From positions 17,249,533 to 17,313,532 of the forward strand of contig CM069439.1 in the NCBI GenBank assembly GCA_035610365.1: a stretch of DNA of 64,000 nucleotides, given 5' to 3'. Source of the stretch: Aquatica leii. Lineage: Eukaryota > Arthropoda > Insecta > Coleoptera > Lampyridae. A program made the position numbers and the translations under genes. Shown here in pieces: positions 19,346 through 30,904 of the stretch (position 1 is its first letter; each line of letters starts with the position of its first letter). A model generated the notes under the pieces. It made no database searches. It saw only the letters and a list, made by a program, of their open reading frames with translations, and was not told the origin of the DNA.

Positions 19346-21668
19346 CGTTTAGCATCGTGCCGCGCAAGCCCAACTTTGAATCGAATTATTTTTAATTATA
19401 GAAATAACTACATCCTAATTTTTTGATATGTTGTTTAATAATACATTTTCTATACGTATGTGAATTTGCAGAAAAATCAGAATTGCACGTCATTGCAAAA
19501 AAACGACTTTAATTTGGTGCCGTTAGCGTTTAGCATCGTGCCGCGCAAGCCCAACTTTGAATCGAATTATTTTTAATTATAGAAATAACTACATCCTAAT
19601 TTTTTGATATGTTGTTTAATAATACATTTTCTATACGTATGTGAATTTGCAGAAAAATCAGAATTGCACGTCATTGCAAAAACCCGACTTTAATTTGGTG
19701 CCGTTAGCGTTTAGCATCGTGCCGCGCAAGCCCAACTTTGAATCGAATTATTTTTAATTATAGAAATAACTACATCCTAATTTTTTGATATGTTGTTTAA
19801 TAATACATTTTCTATACGTATGTGAATTTGCAGAAAAATCAGAATTGCACGTCATTGCAAAAAAACGACTTTAATTTGGTGCCGTTAGCGTTTAGCATCG
19901 TGCCGCGCAAGCCCAACTTTGAATCGAATTATTTTTAATTATAGAAATAACTACATCCTAATTTTTTGATATGTTGTTTAATAATACATTTTCTATACGT
20001 ATGTGAATTTGCAGAAAAATCAGAATTGCACGTCATTGCAAAAAAACGACTTTAATTTGGTGCCGTTAGCGTTTAGCATCGTACCGCGCAAGCTTAACTT
20101 TGAATCGAATTATTTTTAATTATATAAATAACTACATCCTAATTTTTTGATATGTTGTTTAATAATACATTTTCTATACGTATGTGAATTTGCAGAAAAA
20201 TCAGAATTGCACGTCATTGCAAAAATACGACTTTAATTTGGTGCCGTTAGCGTTTAGCATCGTGCCGCGCAAGCCCAACTTTGAATCGAATTATTTTTAA
20301 TTATAGAAATAACTACATCCTAATTTTTTGATATGTTGTTTAATAATACATTTTCTATACGTATGTGAATTTGCAGAAAAATCAGAATTGCACGTCATTG
20401 CGAAAAAACGACTTTAATTTGGTGCCGTTAGCGTTTAGCATCGTGCCGCGCAAGCCCAACTTTGAATCGAATTATTTTTAATTATAGAAATAACTACATC
20501 CTAATTTTTTGATATGTTGTTTAATAATACATTTTCTATACGTATGTGAATTTGCAGAAAAATCAGAATTGCACGTCATTGCAAAAAAACGACTTTTATT
20601 TGGTGCCGTTAGCGTTTAGCATCGTGCCGCGCAAGCCCAACTTTGAATCGAATTATTTTTAATTATAGAAATAACTACATCCTAATTTTTTGATATGTTG
20701 TTTAATAATACATTTTCTATACGTATGTGAATTTGCAGAAAAATCAGAATTGCACGTCATTGCAAAAAAACGACTTTAATTTGGTGCCGTTAGCGTTTAG
20801 CATCGTGCCGCGCAAGCCCAACTTTGAATCGAATTATTTTTAATTATAGAAATAACTACATCCTAATTTTTTGATATGTTGTTTAATAATACATTTTCTA
20901 TACGTATGTGAATTTGCAGAAAAATCAGAATTGCACGTCATTGCGAAAAAACAACTTTAATTTGGTGCCGTTAGCGTTTAGCATCGTGCCGCGCAAGCCC
21001 AACTTTGAATCGAATTATTTTTAATTATAGAAATAACTACATCCTAATTTTTTGATATGTTGTTTAATAATACATTTTCTATACGTATGTGAATTTGCAG
21101 AAAAATCAGAATTGCACGTCATTGCGAAAAAACGACTTTAATTTGGTGCCGTTAGCGTTTAGCATCGTGCCGCGCAAGCCCAACTTTGAATCGAATTATT
21201 TTTAATTATAGAAATAACTACATCCTAATTTTTTGATATGTTGTTTAATAATACATTTTCTATACGTATGTGAATTTGCAGAAAAATCAGAATTGCACGT
21301 CATTGCAAAAAAACGACTTTAATTTGGTGCCGTTAGCCTTTAGCATCGTGCCGCGCAAGCCCAACTTTGCATTGAATTATTTTTAATTATAGAAATAACT
21401 TCATCCTAATTTTTTTGATATGTTGTTTAATAATACATTTTCTATACGTATGTGAATTTGCAGAAAAATCAGAATTGCACGTCATTGCAAAAAAACGACT
21501 TTAATTTGGTGCCGTTAGCGTTTAGCATCGTTCCGCGCAAGCCCAACTTTGAATCGAATTATTTTTAATTATAGAAATAACTACATCCTAATTTTTTGAT
21601 ATGTTGTTTAATAATACATTTTCTATACGTATGTGAATTTGCAGAAAAATCAGAATTGCACGTCATTG
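19306..21668 (+). repeat. 181-bp satellite, right arm
   Basis: Thirteen tandem units with a constant 181-bp step, marked by cacgtcattgc at about 19485, 19666, 19847 and so on to 21660. Units are highly alike (few substitutions, single-base A-tract changes). Consensus landmarks are ggtgccgttagcgtttagc and ctatacgtatgtgaatttgc. The unit ends in the conserved exit sequence gcgaaaaataagcgttaatg that leads into the terminus. Confidence 0.96.
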
Positions 21669-21881
21669 CGAAAAATAAGCGTTAATGCAGGAAATGGTTT
21701 TATCTGTGAGAGTTGTTAAAATTTTCTTTTTTTTTTAAATATTGATAAATATTGATTGTTTTTATTATTTAGTAACAGTATTGAAAGATATGACACTTTG
21801 TAATAGTTCTAATTCGTTTTTAAGATATGAAACTGGAAATTAATTTCTATGGCTGAAATCTATGGCTAACTTCACACCGGT

Positions 21882-21889
21882 TTATTTTA
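21882..21889. repeat. 8-bp target-site duplication of the foldback element, right
   Basis: ttatttta, identical to 17645-17652. Confidence 0.92.
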
Positions 21890-22104
21890 GCTCCCATACA
21901 AAGAAATATTACTTGCCGTCACATATTATTAATTTCCACAATGTGCAAACTAGGAATAAATTCGTTTATAGAACAATTCGATATGTAATGCAACAATTAG
22001 AAAATCTTCTAAAATCAGCTAACGATGATGTCTGGATAGAAGCTATTCAACAACAAAAAAATGCAAGAATTTGCAAATTCGGTTTACGCAGAAAAGAAGA
22101 GTGA

Positions 22105-23005
22105 GAGATGGCGCGGCAAGTTACCCTCAAACAAAGTCGTTATGAGTTTTGAATGATTGCAACTTTATTTAAGAAACGGTATTTCATTCTACAAATGAAA
22201 AGTATGTACATATGCTAAACGTAACCCTTTTTGAATCAAGCAAAGAAAAAAAAATTGCTACTTATCGGATAAAACCACTGCAAATTGAGGAAGAAGAAAT
22301 ATCTAACATTTCGTTGATGTTTCTCATGATTATGAAAGTTTTTAAAACGACTGGTAGGGCTGTCGCAATTATTACTCATACATTTTTTGTTTCTAGACAT
22401 ACACACAGGAACCCGATTGTTATGTTAAAAATTTGGTATAGTAAAAATTTTCTAGTATGAAATTTATTCTCGACACGCTCACTTTCCGTTGGAGAAGTAC
22501 GGACAAAACTGTCAAAATTGTTAAAGCACGAATTCATTCTTCCGGTAAATTTTGAAGAACGCAGACATCCTCTAGCGTCGTGTACGCCCAATAAGGCTTT
22601 CATTGGCTTAATTTCATTCTTTCGTAATTGTCTGTAGCAGGTTTCCATACCCCACAATGTTACAATTAGAAAAATTTCCATGATGACGTCCCGTCGCTAC
22701 AACAAATATTTCTACATCTTCGAGAGTTGGATACGAGTAGAATACGCATTGAAAGAAATTTTTGCAAAAACAAATTAGGAAATCAATTTAAGAGAAACTT
22801 TCAGCAATCGTATGTACAATAACGCCGTATGTACGTGTTTTTTTGATTTCAAATGAGTTTTAGGTAATGCTGACAGGATATGTGCTAGCTAGTTCATACC
22901 TGGAGGGAACTAATTATAAGTATTACATTTTTGCTTTAATTCTTAATAGTTTGGTGGTCAGTCGACCGTACGTACATGATAGGTTGTCACGTATTACTAT
23001 AAGGT
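22105..23005. other. No recognised gene
   Basis: Two open frames of 80-100 codons (22212-22460 plus, 22376-22681 minus) overlap each other. Neither has a recognisable domain, and both are of a length expected by chance here. Confidence 0.4.
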
Positions 23006-23600
23006 GCGCTTTGATTCTCTAGATCTTCGATTTTCGTACTTTTGTAATTTAATTTAAGAACGTAAAGTAATTTCTTTTCTGTGTGTAAAGTCCGACTAGG
23101 GCACTTTGCTGTACGACGTGTTGCCTAGTTGAGGGCGTAACTTATACTTAGCCTGTGATATCAACCCACGTGCTAATGTTTAGAAAATTTATATTAATAT
23201 ACTCATTCCTCTACTTTGTCTACTGTCTGTAATAAGCTGCGGGTAGATTTAAACGGTGTCTCCCTAGTCGTTTGTGCTTTGATTCTCTAGTTCTTCGATT
23301 TTCGCACTTTTGTAATTTAATTTAACAATGTAAAGTCATTCTTTCTTTAAGTGTAAAAGTTATACCGACTAGGTCACTTTTCTGTAAGACGCGTTGCCCA
23401 GTCGAGGGCGTAACTTATATATATCAACCCATGTACTAGTGTTTGGAAAGTTTATATAATTATACTTAAGTACCTTCTTCGTCCTCTTTGAACTGCTGTC
23501 TGTGATAAAATAAATATATATTCTGTGTTATCACTTCTATCGTGTTATTTCTTCTTTTTCAGCTGCGGGTAGATTTAAACCGTGTCTTCCTAATCTAGTC
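23006..23600. repeat. Two diverged tandem copies of a 270-320-bp unit
   Basis: Unit 1 (about 23006-23271) and unit 2 (about 23272-23600) share gctttgattctctag, cttcgattttcg, gttgagggcgtaac-like and agctgcgggtagatttaaac blocks in the same order. Unit 2 has an extra segment with aataaatatatattctgtg before the final block. The polyadenylation-like signal and shared start could mean tandem solo LTRs, but I see no TG...CA ends. Left as an unclassified duplication. Confidence 0.7.
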
Positions 23601-25611
23601 CTTCATCGTTTTGGCCCCTTTTTAAATTAGTTTATAATCTAACATCACAAAGCCTACAACTCTATTTTTGGGAACAACTGAGTTAGCTGTCGCTATCTTC
23701 TTTGTTACGAGAAAATCAAGAAAAACAAAATAAACACCACTACTTTTATTGATATTCCTAGAGAATGTTGTAAATGAAATTCAACAGCGCCAATTTATTA
23801 ATTTTTAATCGTTACTTAGTGGTCACTTCTAACATCAAAAACTAAACACTTAGTTCAATGGAAGTTGATAAAAAAGATACAGTACCGATATGATAGTCAT
23901 TTAATGTTTCATAAACTTACATGTGACCCTGAAGAAACGTTTAAAGTACCCGACCAGAGAAGAAAAAATACTAGGAAATTAGCTCAAAATAAATAAAAAA
24001 TGTTATTTTCTGTTACATAAGAAGTCCAAAGTCTTTTTTTTACCTAACCTAACCTAACCAAATTATAACTAACCTTGCATTGTTTAAATTATACTTTCAC
24101 GTTTCACAAAATTAGTCTTAAACTGCCCTGCTACTTAATATTATTATACTCGTAGAACCTATAGATGCTGACCTCATGTATAATCTGTTCAGTAAGAGCG
24201 TGCAACTTACGTTAACGGATATTTTTGACTACAAAATACAAATTTGTAAGTTTAATTCCCATTCTCAAAGCCTTTAGTTATTGCACACTACAAAAATAAG
24301 TGCAGTGTATTTTGTACCAGAATCTAAGAGTAAAACAATATGTTCTTCTGTGTAAGTTTTCTTATCTCACGAGTCTGTGTGTTTTTGGAATTTCTGTAAC
24401 TACAAAATCGTATAAAACTGTCCTCATTTAAAAATCGAATTATGCAATGATGGAAATTCGATCTACATTGAAATATTCTAACCAAATCAAAATAATTCAT
24501 CCATTAGGATCTTCGACGCCTAACCTAGCTTCAACTCACGATCTAACACAGATTACTCCAGCTTCTGTGAATAAAATTCCTTTTTTCAAAACTGTATACA
24601 TTAATGAGATAAAAGTTGTAAAAATAATTCTATTAATAAATTTGTTCTACCCTTAATTAATTTAATTCATAATTATTGTTTGTTTTAAATGTTCTCTTGT
24701 GGAATACCGGAGATAAGTAAGCTTGCGTAATGTATTATTTTTAAAATAATACAACCCATGCTTGAAATCATTTCGTTATATTACCCACGGATTTACTACA
24801 ATTCGACAATTAATGAGACACGTGTATTAACTTTTACGCTTCTCATTAACTAAAGCAAACCTAAAGCAGACCCGGATTCCGAAATATTACAAGTGTCGGT
24901 TGTGAAGAATGCGAGACCTAAATTTGTATAATTTGTGTAAGAATACTAATGCCGAGTAATACCAATTTAGATATGACTAAAGTAAAAATTTTTTATTGCT
25001 ATATTAAAGCTTATTTAAGATGCTTTATAATGAGTATAATTTACATGATAGTTTATACGGATCTGAAGTAAATTCACTGTTGTTATTATGCAAAATCATT
25101 GCATCTTAAAACAAATTCGCAAGTGGAGTAAATTAATTTAATAGACGTATTTGAAACCAATTACATCAAAAGTTCATGAAACAAAACTTTAAATCTTGGA
25201 CTAACAATTGCGACTCCACTATACACATATTAATTTGTTGTTTTATACTTAAGAATCCTTGTGCACCAATTTTGTAAAACATAAAATAACTTTTTATTTG
25301 TTCTGTAAACAATATGTTAAGAAGGAATATCAGACTCGATAAGATAAAAATGTATCATAAGGGCTATACGCAGTAAGGAACATGAAATAAAATAATTACG
25401 CTATAGCCAAAATCTTGAGGTAGAGAAACACTATGTCAAGAATTCCTAACATTTAGTTCGATTAGCCAGAAAAACCAGAAAAAATTTTAGGAATTTTCAA
25501 ACTGGTATCGGTATCAAACAATTCATTTTATATTAGTTGGAATGAAATAGAATACATGAAAGTGAAAAACATAAAGTTTATAAAGTTATAGTACCTACAT
25601 GTACAGCCATA
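23601..25611. other. AT-rich, no recognised gene
   Basis: Only short frames without family motifs. One of 69 codons at 24447-24656 is Ile/Asn/Thr-rich with no domain. Contains the short CCTAA run noted separately. Confidence 0.45.
24043..24059. repeat. Short CCTAA run (insect telomere-type pentamer)
   Basis: cctaacctaacctaacc, about 3.4 copies of CCTAA, the complement of the insect telomere unit TTAGG. Too short to indicate a telomere. It may be chance or a repair scar. Confidence 0.6.
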
Positions 25612-25613
25612 GT

Positions 25614-25860
25614 CATTGGAAATGTCCCTAAAATGAGCAATACCGCACGTTCAGTCACATTCTAATAGTATTAATCGTATTTATACCTGTAAATATATCC
25701 TAAAGTTATGGTTTTTTCTTTGTCGTATAAATACAAAAAGGTGATTACCATTACTTAATTTTGTATGTATTTCTCAAATCATACGAAAAGGCTTTTAAAT
25801 ATTACTCTCAAATAAACGTTTTATAAAACCAAAATTTTCTTTATATTTTTTGTGCGAATT
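25614..25860. repeat. Left TIR of the Tc1-like element
   Basis: Matches the reverse complement of about 28560-28819 across most of its length, including attctaatagtatta and gtcgtataaatacaaaaagg-type blocks. Confidence 0.85.
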
Positions 25861-26279
25861 AAAAAACAAACACTTTTTTCTTTTGAATAACAATTTATTA
25901 ACATATTTTTAATAAACATAGGACATACTATATGGTCAAATTTTTAGGTAATAAATGTTTTGAATAAAAATGCCGAAATCATATTTGCAAAATTATTTAA
26001 AAAGTATTTATTACGTCTAAATTATAACTATTAATGTAATTTATTGAAATGTGTGTTCTGATAGTCACATTATTTTTGTATGTAGGATGTATAAACCTGG
26101 CTTATCAGACCCGGAAGAATGTTTGGTTATAAGAATATGCAGCGTTTGTTACTATAACTTATAAACAATTTTTCTTATATAATAACTAATAAGTAACAAC
26201 GATACATGTTTTTTGTTATAAAATAACTGTTTTTTTTTATACAATTTCTTAATTTGAATGTTGGTCCGGTTTATGTAAA

Positions 26280-26740
26280 AGTAGGTTTTGTACCGGATAT
26301 GCATCCTAGAGTTAAGCGGATTAACAAATACCTCACTTATTAATGATGTGTTGTCTATAAAAGTGCGGTAATGCTCATTTTAAAGACATTTAATAGTATT
26401 GATCGTATTGACATCTATAAATATACCTTGAGGTTATGGCTTTTTGTTTGTCGTATAAATACAAAAAGGTGATTGCCATTATTAAATTGTATATGTGTTT
26501 CTTAAAATCATACGAGGAGACTTAAATATTACTCTGAAACAAGCGTTTTATGAAACCACAACTGCTTTTATGTTTTTGTGCAAATTAATAAACAATTCTA
26601 CCGGATATGCATCTTAGGATTAAGCGGATTAATAAATACCTCACTTATTAATGAGTTTCATAATTACCTTTTGTAAATATATCATCAGGTTATGGCCTTT
26701 TGTCGTATAAATATAAATTTTTCATTTACAAAATTGTAAT
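26280..26740. repeat. Internal direct repeats of TIR sequence
   Basis: Two further partial copies, about 26365-26590 and 26640-26740, repeat the aggttatggc...tcgtataaata part of the left TIR. Each is preceded by accggatatgcatcc/t and taagcggattaa-aaatacctcacttattaatga. The last block has an inverted partner at about 28258-28285. Repeated transposase-binding regions within long ends are known for IR/DR-type Tc1 elements. Confidence 0.75.
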
Positions 26741-26800
26741 ATAAATTGGGAGTTCCTAGTGGTAACATCATTGTTTATGTGATTATAATATTTTGTGAAT

Positions 26801-28043
26801 ATGCCTCGAAGATTAGGACAAATGGATTCTACCTTAGAATTAAGAGGAAGTATTGTTGGGATGGCACAAGCAGGAATGTCACCTCGAACAATATCACAAC
26901 ATGTTGACTTATCGGTAAGCATTTTTCTAAAGTATATTTTTTACATTGGATTGCAACACAGTCAGCATGTATTAAATATGATCACTAATAATACTATTTT
27001 ATAAGATATTGGAATATATTAAATTGACGTCAAATTTTTAAATACATATATAATGTATAATGGCTTTTAATATAAAACTAATGATAAATGTAATCTAATA
27101 CTAAGAACTTAACACTTTGTAGATTAAACAAATCCGGCGATGGATTACGAACAGTCAGGAAGTTGGTAATAGGCCACTTGTAAGCAACAGACCACCTAAG
27201 CCTAGCATTACTTCTCGGCAAGAAGATGCGGACATACTCGGCTATACATTACAAAATCCTTTTACAACTTGCCAAAAAATAAAGGAAACGCTGAATATTA
27301 ATTGCTCTGTTTCCACTTTTCAGAGACGTTTACACGAATCAAATTTACATTGTAGAAAACCGACAAGTAAACCTAACATTACAGAGCGTCATGCTGCAGC
27401 TCGGTTGCGCTTTTGTCGCCAATATTTAAATTTGGATTGGAGTACTGTTATCTTTACAGATGAAAAAGTATTTTCTAGCACTGATCAATGTCCAACTACA
27501 GTGTGGAGACCACAAATCACTCGTTACAATATAGAACATGTTTTGCCCAATAGGCAAAGTGGTAGAGTGACAGCTGGAGTGTGAGAATGGATATCTCAAG
27601 CGGGTCCAGGAGAATTAGTGCAAGTGACACCACCTCGATTTACTTCAGAGCAATACCTGAATATTTTAGATAATATCTTGATACCTTCTGTGAGAAAAAT
27701 ATTTACACAAGATGAGCTGGAAATTATTCAAGTAGTCCAGGATAATTCTCCTATTCACACAGCACGAATTGTTAGGGACTAGATTGAAGATCAAAACGAA
27801 GTTGAAATAATTGAATGGCCAGCGAGATCACCAGATTTGAACCCAATTGAAAATATGTAGGGCGCATTGATCAGAAACTGGAATAGTGATATACAATTTA
27901 GGACACCTGAAAATATTATCCAACATTCACAATTAGTTTGGGAACGTTTTCGGGGATCACAGTTGTGTGAAAATTTAGTAAACTCTATGCAGTCTAGATT
28001 AGAAGCATGCATACAAAATAATGGTTATTACACAAAGTATTAA
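26801..28043 (+). pseudogene. Tc1-like transposase, spliced, three Trp-to-stop codons
   Basis: Start ATG at 26801 (MPRRLGQMDSTLELRGSIVGM, helix-turn-helix of the paired-like DNA-binding domain). Exon 1 ends at 26914, intron 26915-27122 (gtaagc...ttgtag, 208 bp, phase 0), exon 2 is 27123-28043 and divides exactly into 307 codons. Exon 2 encodes the second DNA-binding helix set (IKQIRRWITNSQ) and the DDE/D domain: FTDEKVFSS (first Asp), VVQDNSPIHTA (second Asp) and WPARSPDLNPIEN (third acid, Glu). About 35 residues separate the last two acids. In-frame stops are TGA at 27582 and TAG at 27780 and 27858. Each lies where Tc1 proteins have Trp, and there is no frameshift. About 345 codons in total, normal for Tc1. 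Confidence 0.9.
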
Positions 28044-28559
28044 TTATTTCTATACAACTTTTGTATTGTTATTGTATTTTATATAATAATATGTTTTTTT
28101 ATTTAATTATACTATTAAAATAAACTACAGCATGAACTGTAATTATAAACGTATGCTTATTTATTAACATTTTATTAACGCAAAAGTGAGTAACACCTAA
28201 ATAATTATTATTAAAATAAAAATAATATTAATGAATACGAAAATGTAATTATGATACTCATTAATAAGTGAAGTATTTAACCGCTTAAACAAAAAAAAAG
28301 AGTGACAATGTGAACAACAATTTAAATAAATAACATTATATTGGCACAAATATTTATTCTTACACCAAAAAATTCTGTTTGATAGTATCATTTATATTTA
28401 AACGAAATTAAAGTATAAAAATTTTACTTTATTTATAAATAATTTTGCACATACAGCGAAATATTATTAGTACCTATGTAAAATTGTTTTTATAAAATCA
28501 GTAATTAGATTATTATTTACAATTTACCTTAATTTTATACCTTCAAAATTTTACTATCA

Positions 28560-28819
28560 ATAAGTATGTATCTAAAATTATAGAAAGATGTGTTTTTTTA
28601 TACGCATAAAATATAAATACGGTCATAAAAGTAATACTATTTTCTTATGGTTTGAGAAATACATGTAAAATTTAGTAATGGTAATCCCTTTTTTATTTAC
28701 AACACAAAAGGACATAACCTAAATGTATATTTACAAGTATAAATACTGGTAATACTATTAGAATGTGATTGAAAATGCGGTAATGTTCATTTTAGGAACA
28801 TTTCCAATGACTCTGGCTG
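28560..28819. repeat. Right TIR of the Tc1-like element
   Basis: Reverse complement of the left TIR, ending ctctggctg before TA. One of several mismatches is visible in the first ten bases (T/G). Confidence 0.85.
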
Positions 28820-28821
28820 TA

Positions 28822-30447
28822 CTTTATAGAAATAATTTTTTTGCGTAAAATTACAAACGAAAATAATTTTTTCTACTTCAGCTTCAATTTATGAATCATG
28901 AACACCAATTGCGAGAATTCTACGACGGTCTATAACAGTTTGGAATCACTTAAATAAGTAAAACATAAAACACTCCTGAAGTAGTTTTTTCCAGACGGTT
29001 TAGGTTTCCATCCACACTTTTTAATTCTCTATTTCTAATGCCAAAAAATAAAGGCCATATAATAATAATAATCATTAATTAATGATAGTCGCAATAGGAT
29101 TTGTTCAAAGAAAACGTGTTTTCTGTTAGATAATAAAATTTGAGCTGTGTGTTCATTTAACTATTTATTATATGTAAAAAGATACACTACATGAGAGGTC
29201 AAAAGCGTATCAGGTTTACCAAAAGCTGTGCTATAAGCACCTAGGATAAATATCAGTTGGTTATAGTCGACTAAAAACCAAAAACTATGATAACTAATTG
29301 TATCGTGTTAAGACGCAACTCATATTGTTTGATTTGACACCGTTCATGAAACAAAAAAACAACAACAAAAACGTTACGTTGAACGTAGTCATTTATCGTT
29401 AGGATAATCAATCAATCAGCGTTTTGCTTTTTACTTGCTTTATTAGTCCTATTCCTTTCTCTGGCTTTCATTCACTTTCTAGCTCAACATTTTCCTAGAT
29501 AATAAAAAAGTTGAAACTCTTACTGACGATTATTCTGCAAGACTTCAGAAAGCAGCTGATATAAACAAAGCAAATTTTTTTTAAATAGTACCAGCTTGCC
29601 TTTAATTGTTAACCAATTATTACGTAGTCAGTGTTAGTTTAAATAGACGATTATAAATTATAATTCAATATTAAAAGCGAATGAAAATTTCAATACAAAC
29701 TACGTAAATAACATAATAAAATTATGATCCGTAAACGTTTTTCTCTGATTTAATAATCTCCGACACAATAAATTAGACTTTATATATCTTGAATGAAATA
29801 ACTGGAGGATTACCTAATTTATGTTTTCATTACTCAAAAATTTGATTATAATAATAAATAGATGTGAAAAAATTTGTTTATGACTCAGGATTTAATGTAA
29901 AGATTATATTTTAGGTAAGTCTATTAAACTTTTTTAAAACCTAAAGATTGATTATAGTGAAAAGTAACCGAAATATTCATTTAATTAAATAACACTCAAT
30001 TAAATAATTAATACTAATCAAAATCTCAACCATAGTAAATAACTTAATTCAATTAAGAGACACAAATAATTGACCTACACTGCAATGAATTCTCTTATAA
30101 ACACCTACACATAAGAAAGTAGTTCTAGATACAGGTTTTTATACATAAATTTCTAGTTAGAATATACCTACACGCATTCTATGATGAAAATTGAGAAAAT
30201 GCAGTATACATAAAACAACAGTTACTGTAAGTGTAATCAGTCACCACACGCAAGGTCCAAAACATATACGTTACTGTACATGCCCAAAGCAGATTAATTA
30301 AAAGAATATTAAATATATGCTTAATTATTTTTAAGGTTAAAAACTATACCATAGTGTAACGAATTTTAAATCTAGTTATTATAAACGAAATATTTACACG
30401 ATTAGTACTAAACTCTATAAACGCAAATAATTAGATCTAGCAAGAAA
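28822..30447. other. No recognised gene
   Basis: AT-rich with only short frames. I see no TIR pair, tandem repeat or protein motif. Confidence 0.45.
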
Positions 30448-30755
30448 AACAAGTTAATTTATAGATTACTACCACTAGAAAAATAATGTCTGAGGATAAC
30501 TTCGCTTTATCTAAATCGGTACCTACTTGTTTATGTTAACAACACGTACATTTACACCCCGTATTTATTTTTCACTAGCACGTGCACTTTAATTATTTAG
30601 ACTGCCACCGAATTCTTCTTCTTACTAAACTCTATTTGAAAACTCACAGCTTTCCTCAAATATTTTTTATATTCTTCCGTTATCTGCATCCAAAATGTTT
30701 CACGTTTTTCGATAATTGTTTCACAGTTTCCAATTAGTTCGAGAATGCTTAATTG
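30448..30755 (-). repeat. Candidate 3' LTR piece
   Basis: Direct repeat of 36172-36466, sharing gaaaaataatgtc, tttatgttaacaacacgtaca, atttttcactagcacgtgca and ccgaattcttcttct. Divergence is moderate. The CCCH coding region ends inside it, as 3'-most genes of retroelements sometimes overlap the LTR. Confidence 0.7.
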
Positions 30756-30899
30756 TTCCCTTCTTAAGACTGTTCTGTCCCAGAACAGGAAACTGGATGC
30801 GACACCGGTAGAAAAATCGTGGCGATAACGGCAGCTTTCTCCATTTCGGCAACTTCCTTGAGCATAAAAGTAGCAGTCAATGAACTTTTCCTGACCCAA
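30597..30899 (-). CDS. CCCH zinc-finger segment of a macrodomain-CCCH protein
   Basis: A 100-codon open frame. Residues 9-27 form a C-x7-C-x5-C-x3-H finger (CYFYAQGSCRNGESCRYRH), the classic RNA-binding CCCH type. The remainder is a predicted helical tail (LSILELIGNCETIIEKRE, EEYKKYLRKA) ending KKKNSVAV. The frame is open upstream of its first Met and lies one base out of phase with a macrodomain relic immediately upstream, so the original protein probably began with that domain. A copy of the tail's coding sequence occurs at 36330-36466 in the other LTR piece. No sign of a host gene beyond the element. Function inferred only: RNA binding. Confidence 0.6.
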   Translation of the reverse strand: MGQEKFIDCYFYAQGSCRNGESCRYRHDFSTGVASSFLFWDRTVLRREQLSILELIGNCETIIEKRETFWMQITEEYKKYLRKAVSFQIEFSKKKNSVAV

Positions 30900-30904
30900 T
30901 ATTC

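Larger units (their letters stand above)
17653..21881. mobile_element. 4.2-kb foldback element with satellite arms
   Basis: The ends are ACCGGTGTGAAGTTAGCCATA and its reverse complement, flanked by the 8-bp duplication ttatttta. Each arm continues inward as a unique inverted segment of about 200 bp, then as tandem copies of a 181-bp satellite. The two arms carry the satellite in opposite orientation: about 3 units on the left, about 13 on the right. The core (about 18460-19305) has a GC-rich hairpin and a short relic frame. This is the design of foldback (FB-like) elements, where long tandem-repeat inverted arms flank a short middle. No transposase is present, so it must be mobilised in trans if at all. 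Confidence 0.9.
17180..22104 (+). pseudogene. N-terminal part of a DDE-family gene, split by the foldback element
   Basis: Left part, about 17380-17644: a basic start, DSNRIEVCQIMFQNTLSL, SDGRGKHKNHQKNI, and on after a frameshift to HIKMFPTYRSHYF. Right part, 21890-22104: SSHTKKYYLPSHIINFHNV, then a helix with LENLLKSANDDVWIEAIQQQ and a stop. Removing the 4,229-bp element with one 8-bp copy joins the two parts in frame across the SHYF/SSHT point. The order VCxxxF, RGKH, SHY and YLP matches the N-terminal half of a recurrent insect DDE-type repeat protein. A related relic lies at 40143-40640. The catalytic half is not seen downstream. Confidence 0.6.
25612..28821 (+). mobile_element. Complete Tc1-like transposon with long TIRs
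   Basis: The element is bounded by TA on each side and begins CAGCCATAGTCATTGG. Its right end is the inverse, CCAATGACTCTGGCTG. The TIRs extend to about 250 bp with good matching (for example ccctaaaatgagcaataccgc against its right counterpart). Inside the left TIR are two further partial copies of TIR sequence. A spliced transposase gene on the plus strand occupies 26801-28043. At 3.2 kb it is long for Tc1 because of the expanded ends. Three nonsense codons make it non-autonomous, although the ends look intact. Confidence 0.9.

Noticed and set aside
19306..21668. CRISPR-like regular array
   Set aside because: The repeat is continuous 181-bp tandem DNA with no unique spacers, in a eukaryotic, transposon-rich context. 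It is satellite, not CRISPR.
22376..22681. Host gene of about 100 codons on the minus strand
   Set aside because: It has no domain, overlaps another random frame on the opposite strand, and its codon composition is like its surroundings.
24043..24059. Telomere or subtelomere
   Set aside because: Only about 3.4 CCTAA units with no larger array or terminal position. It is insufficient for a telomere.
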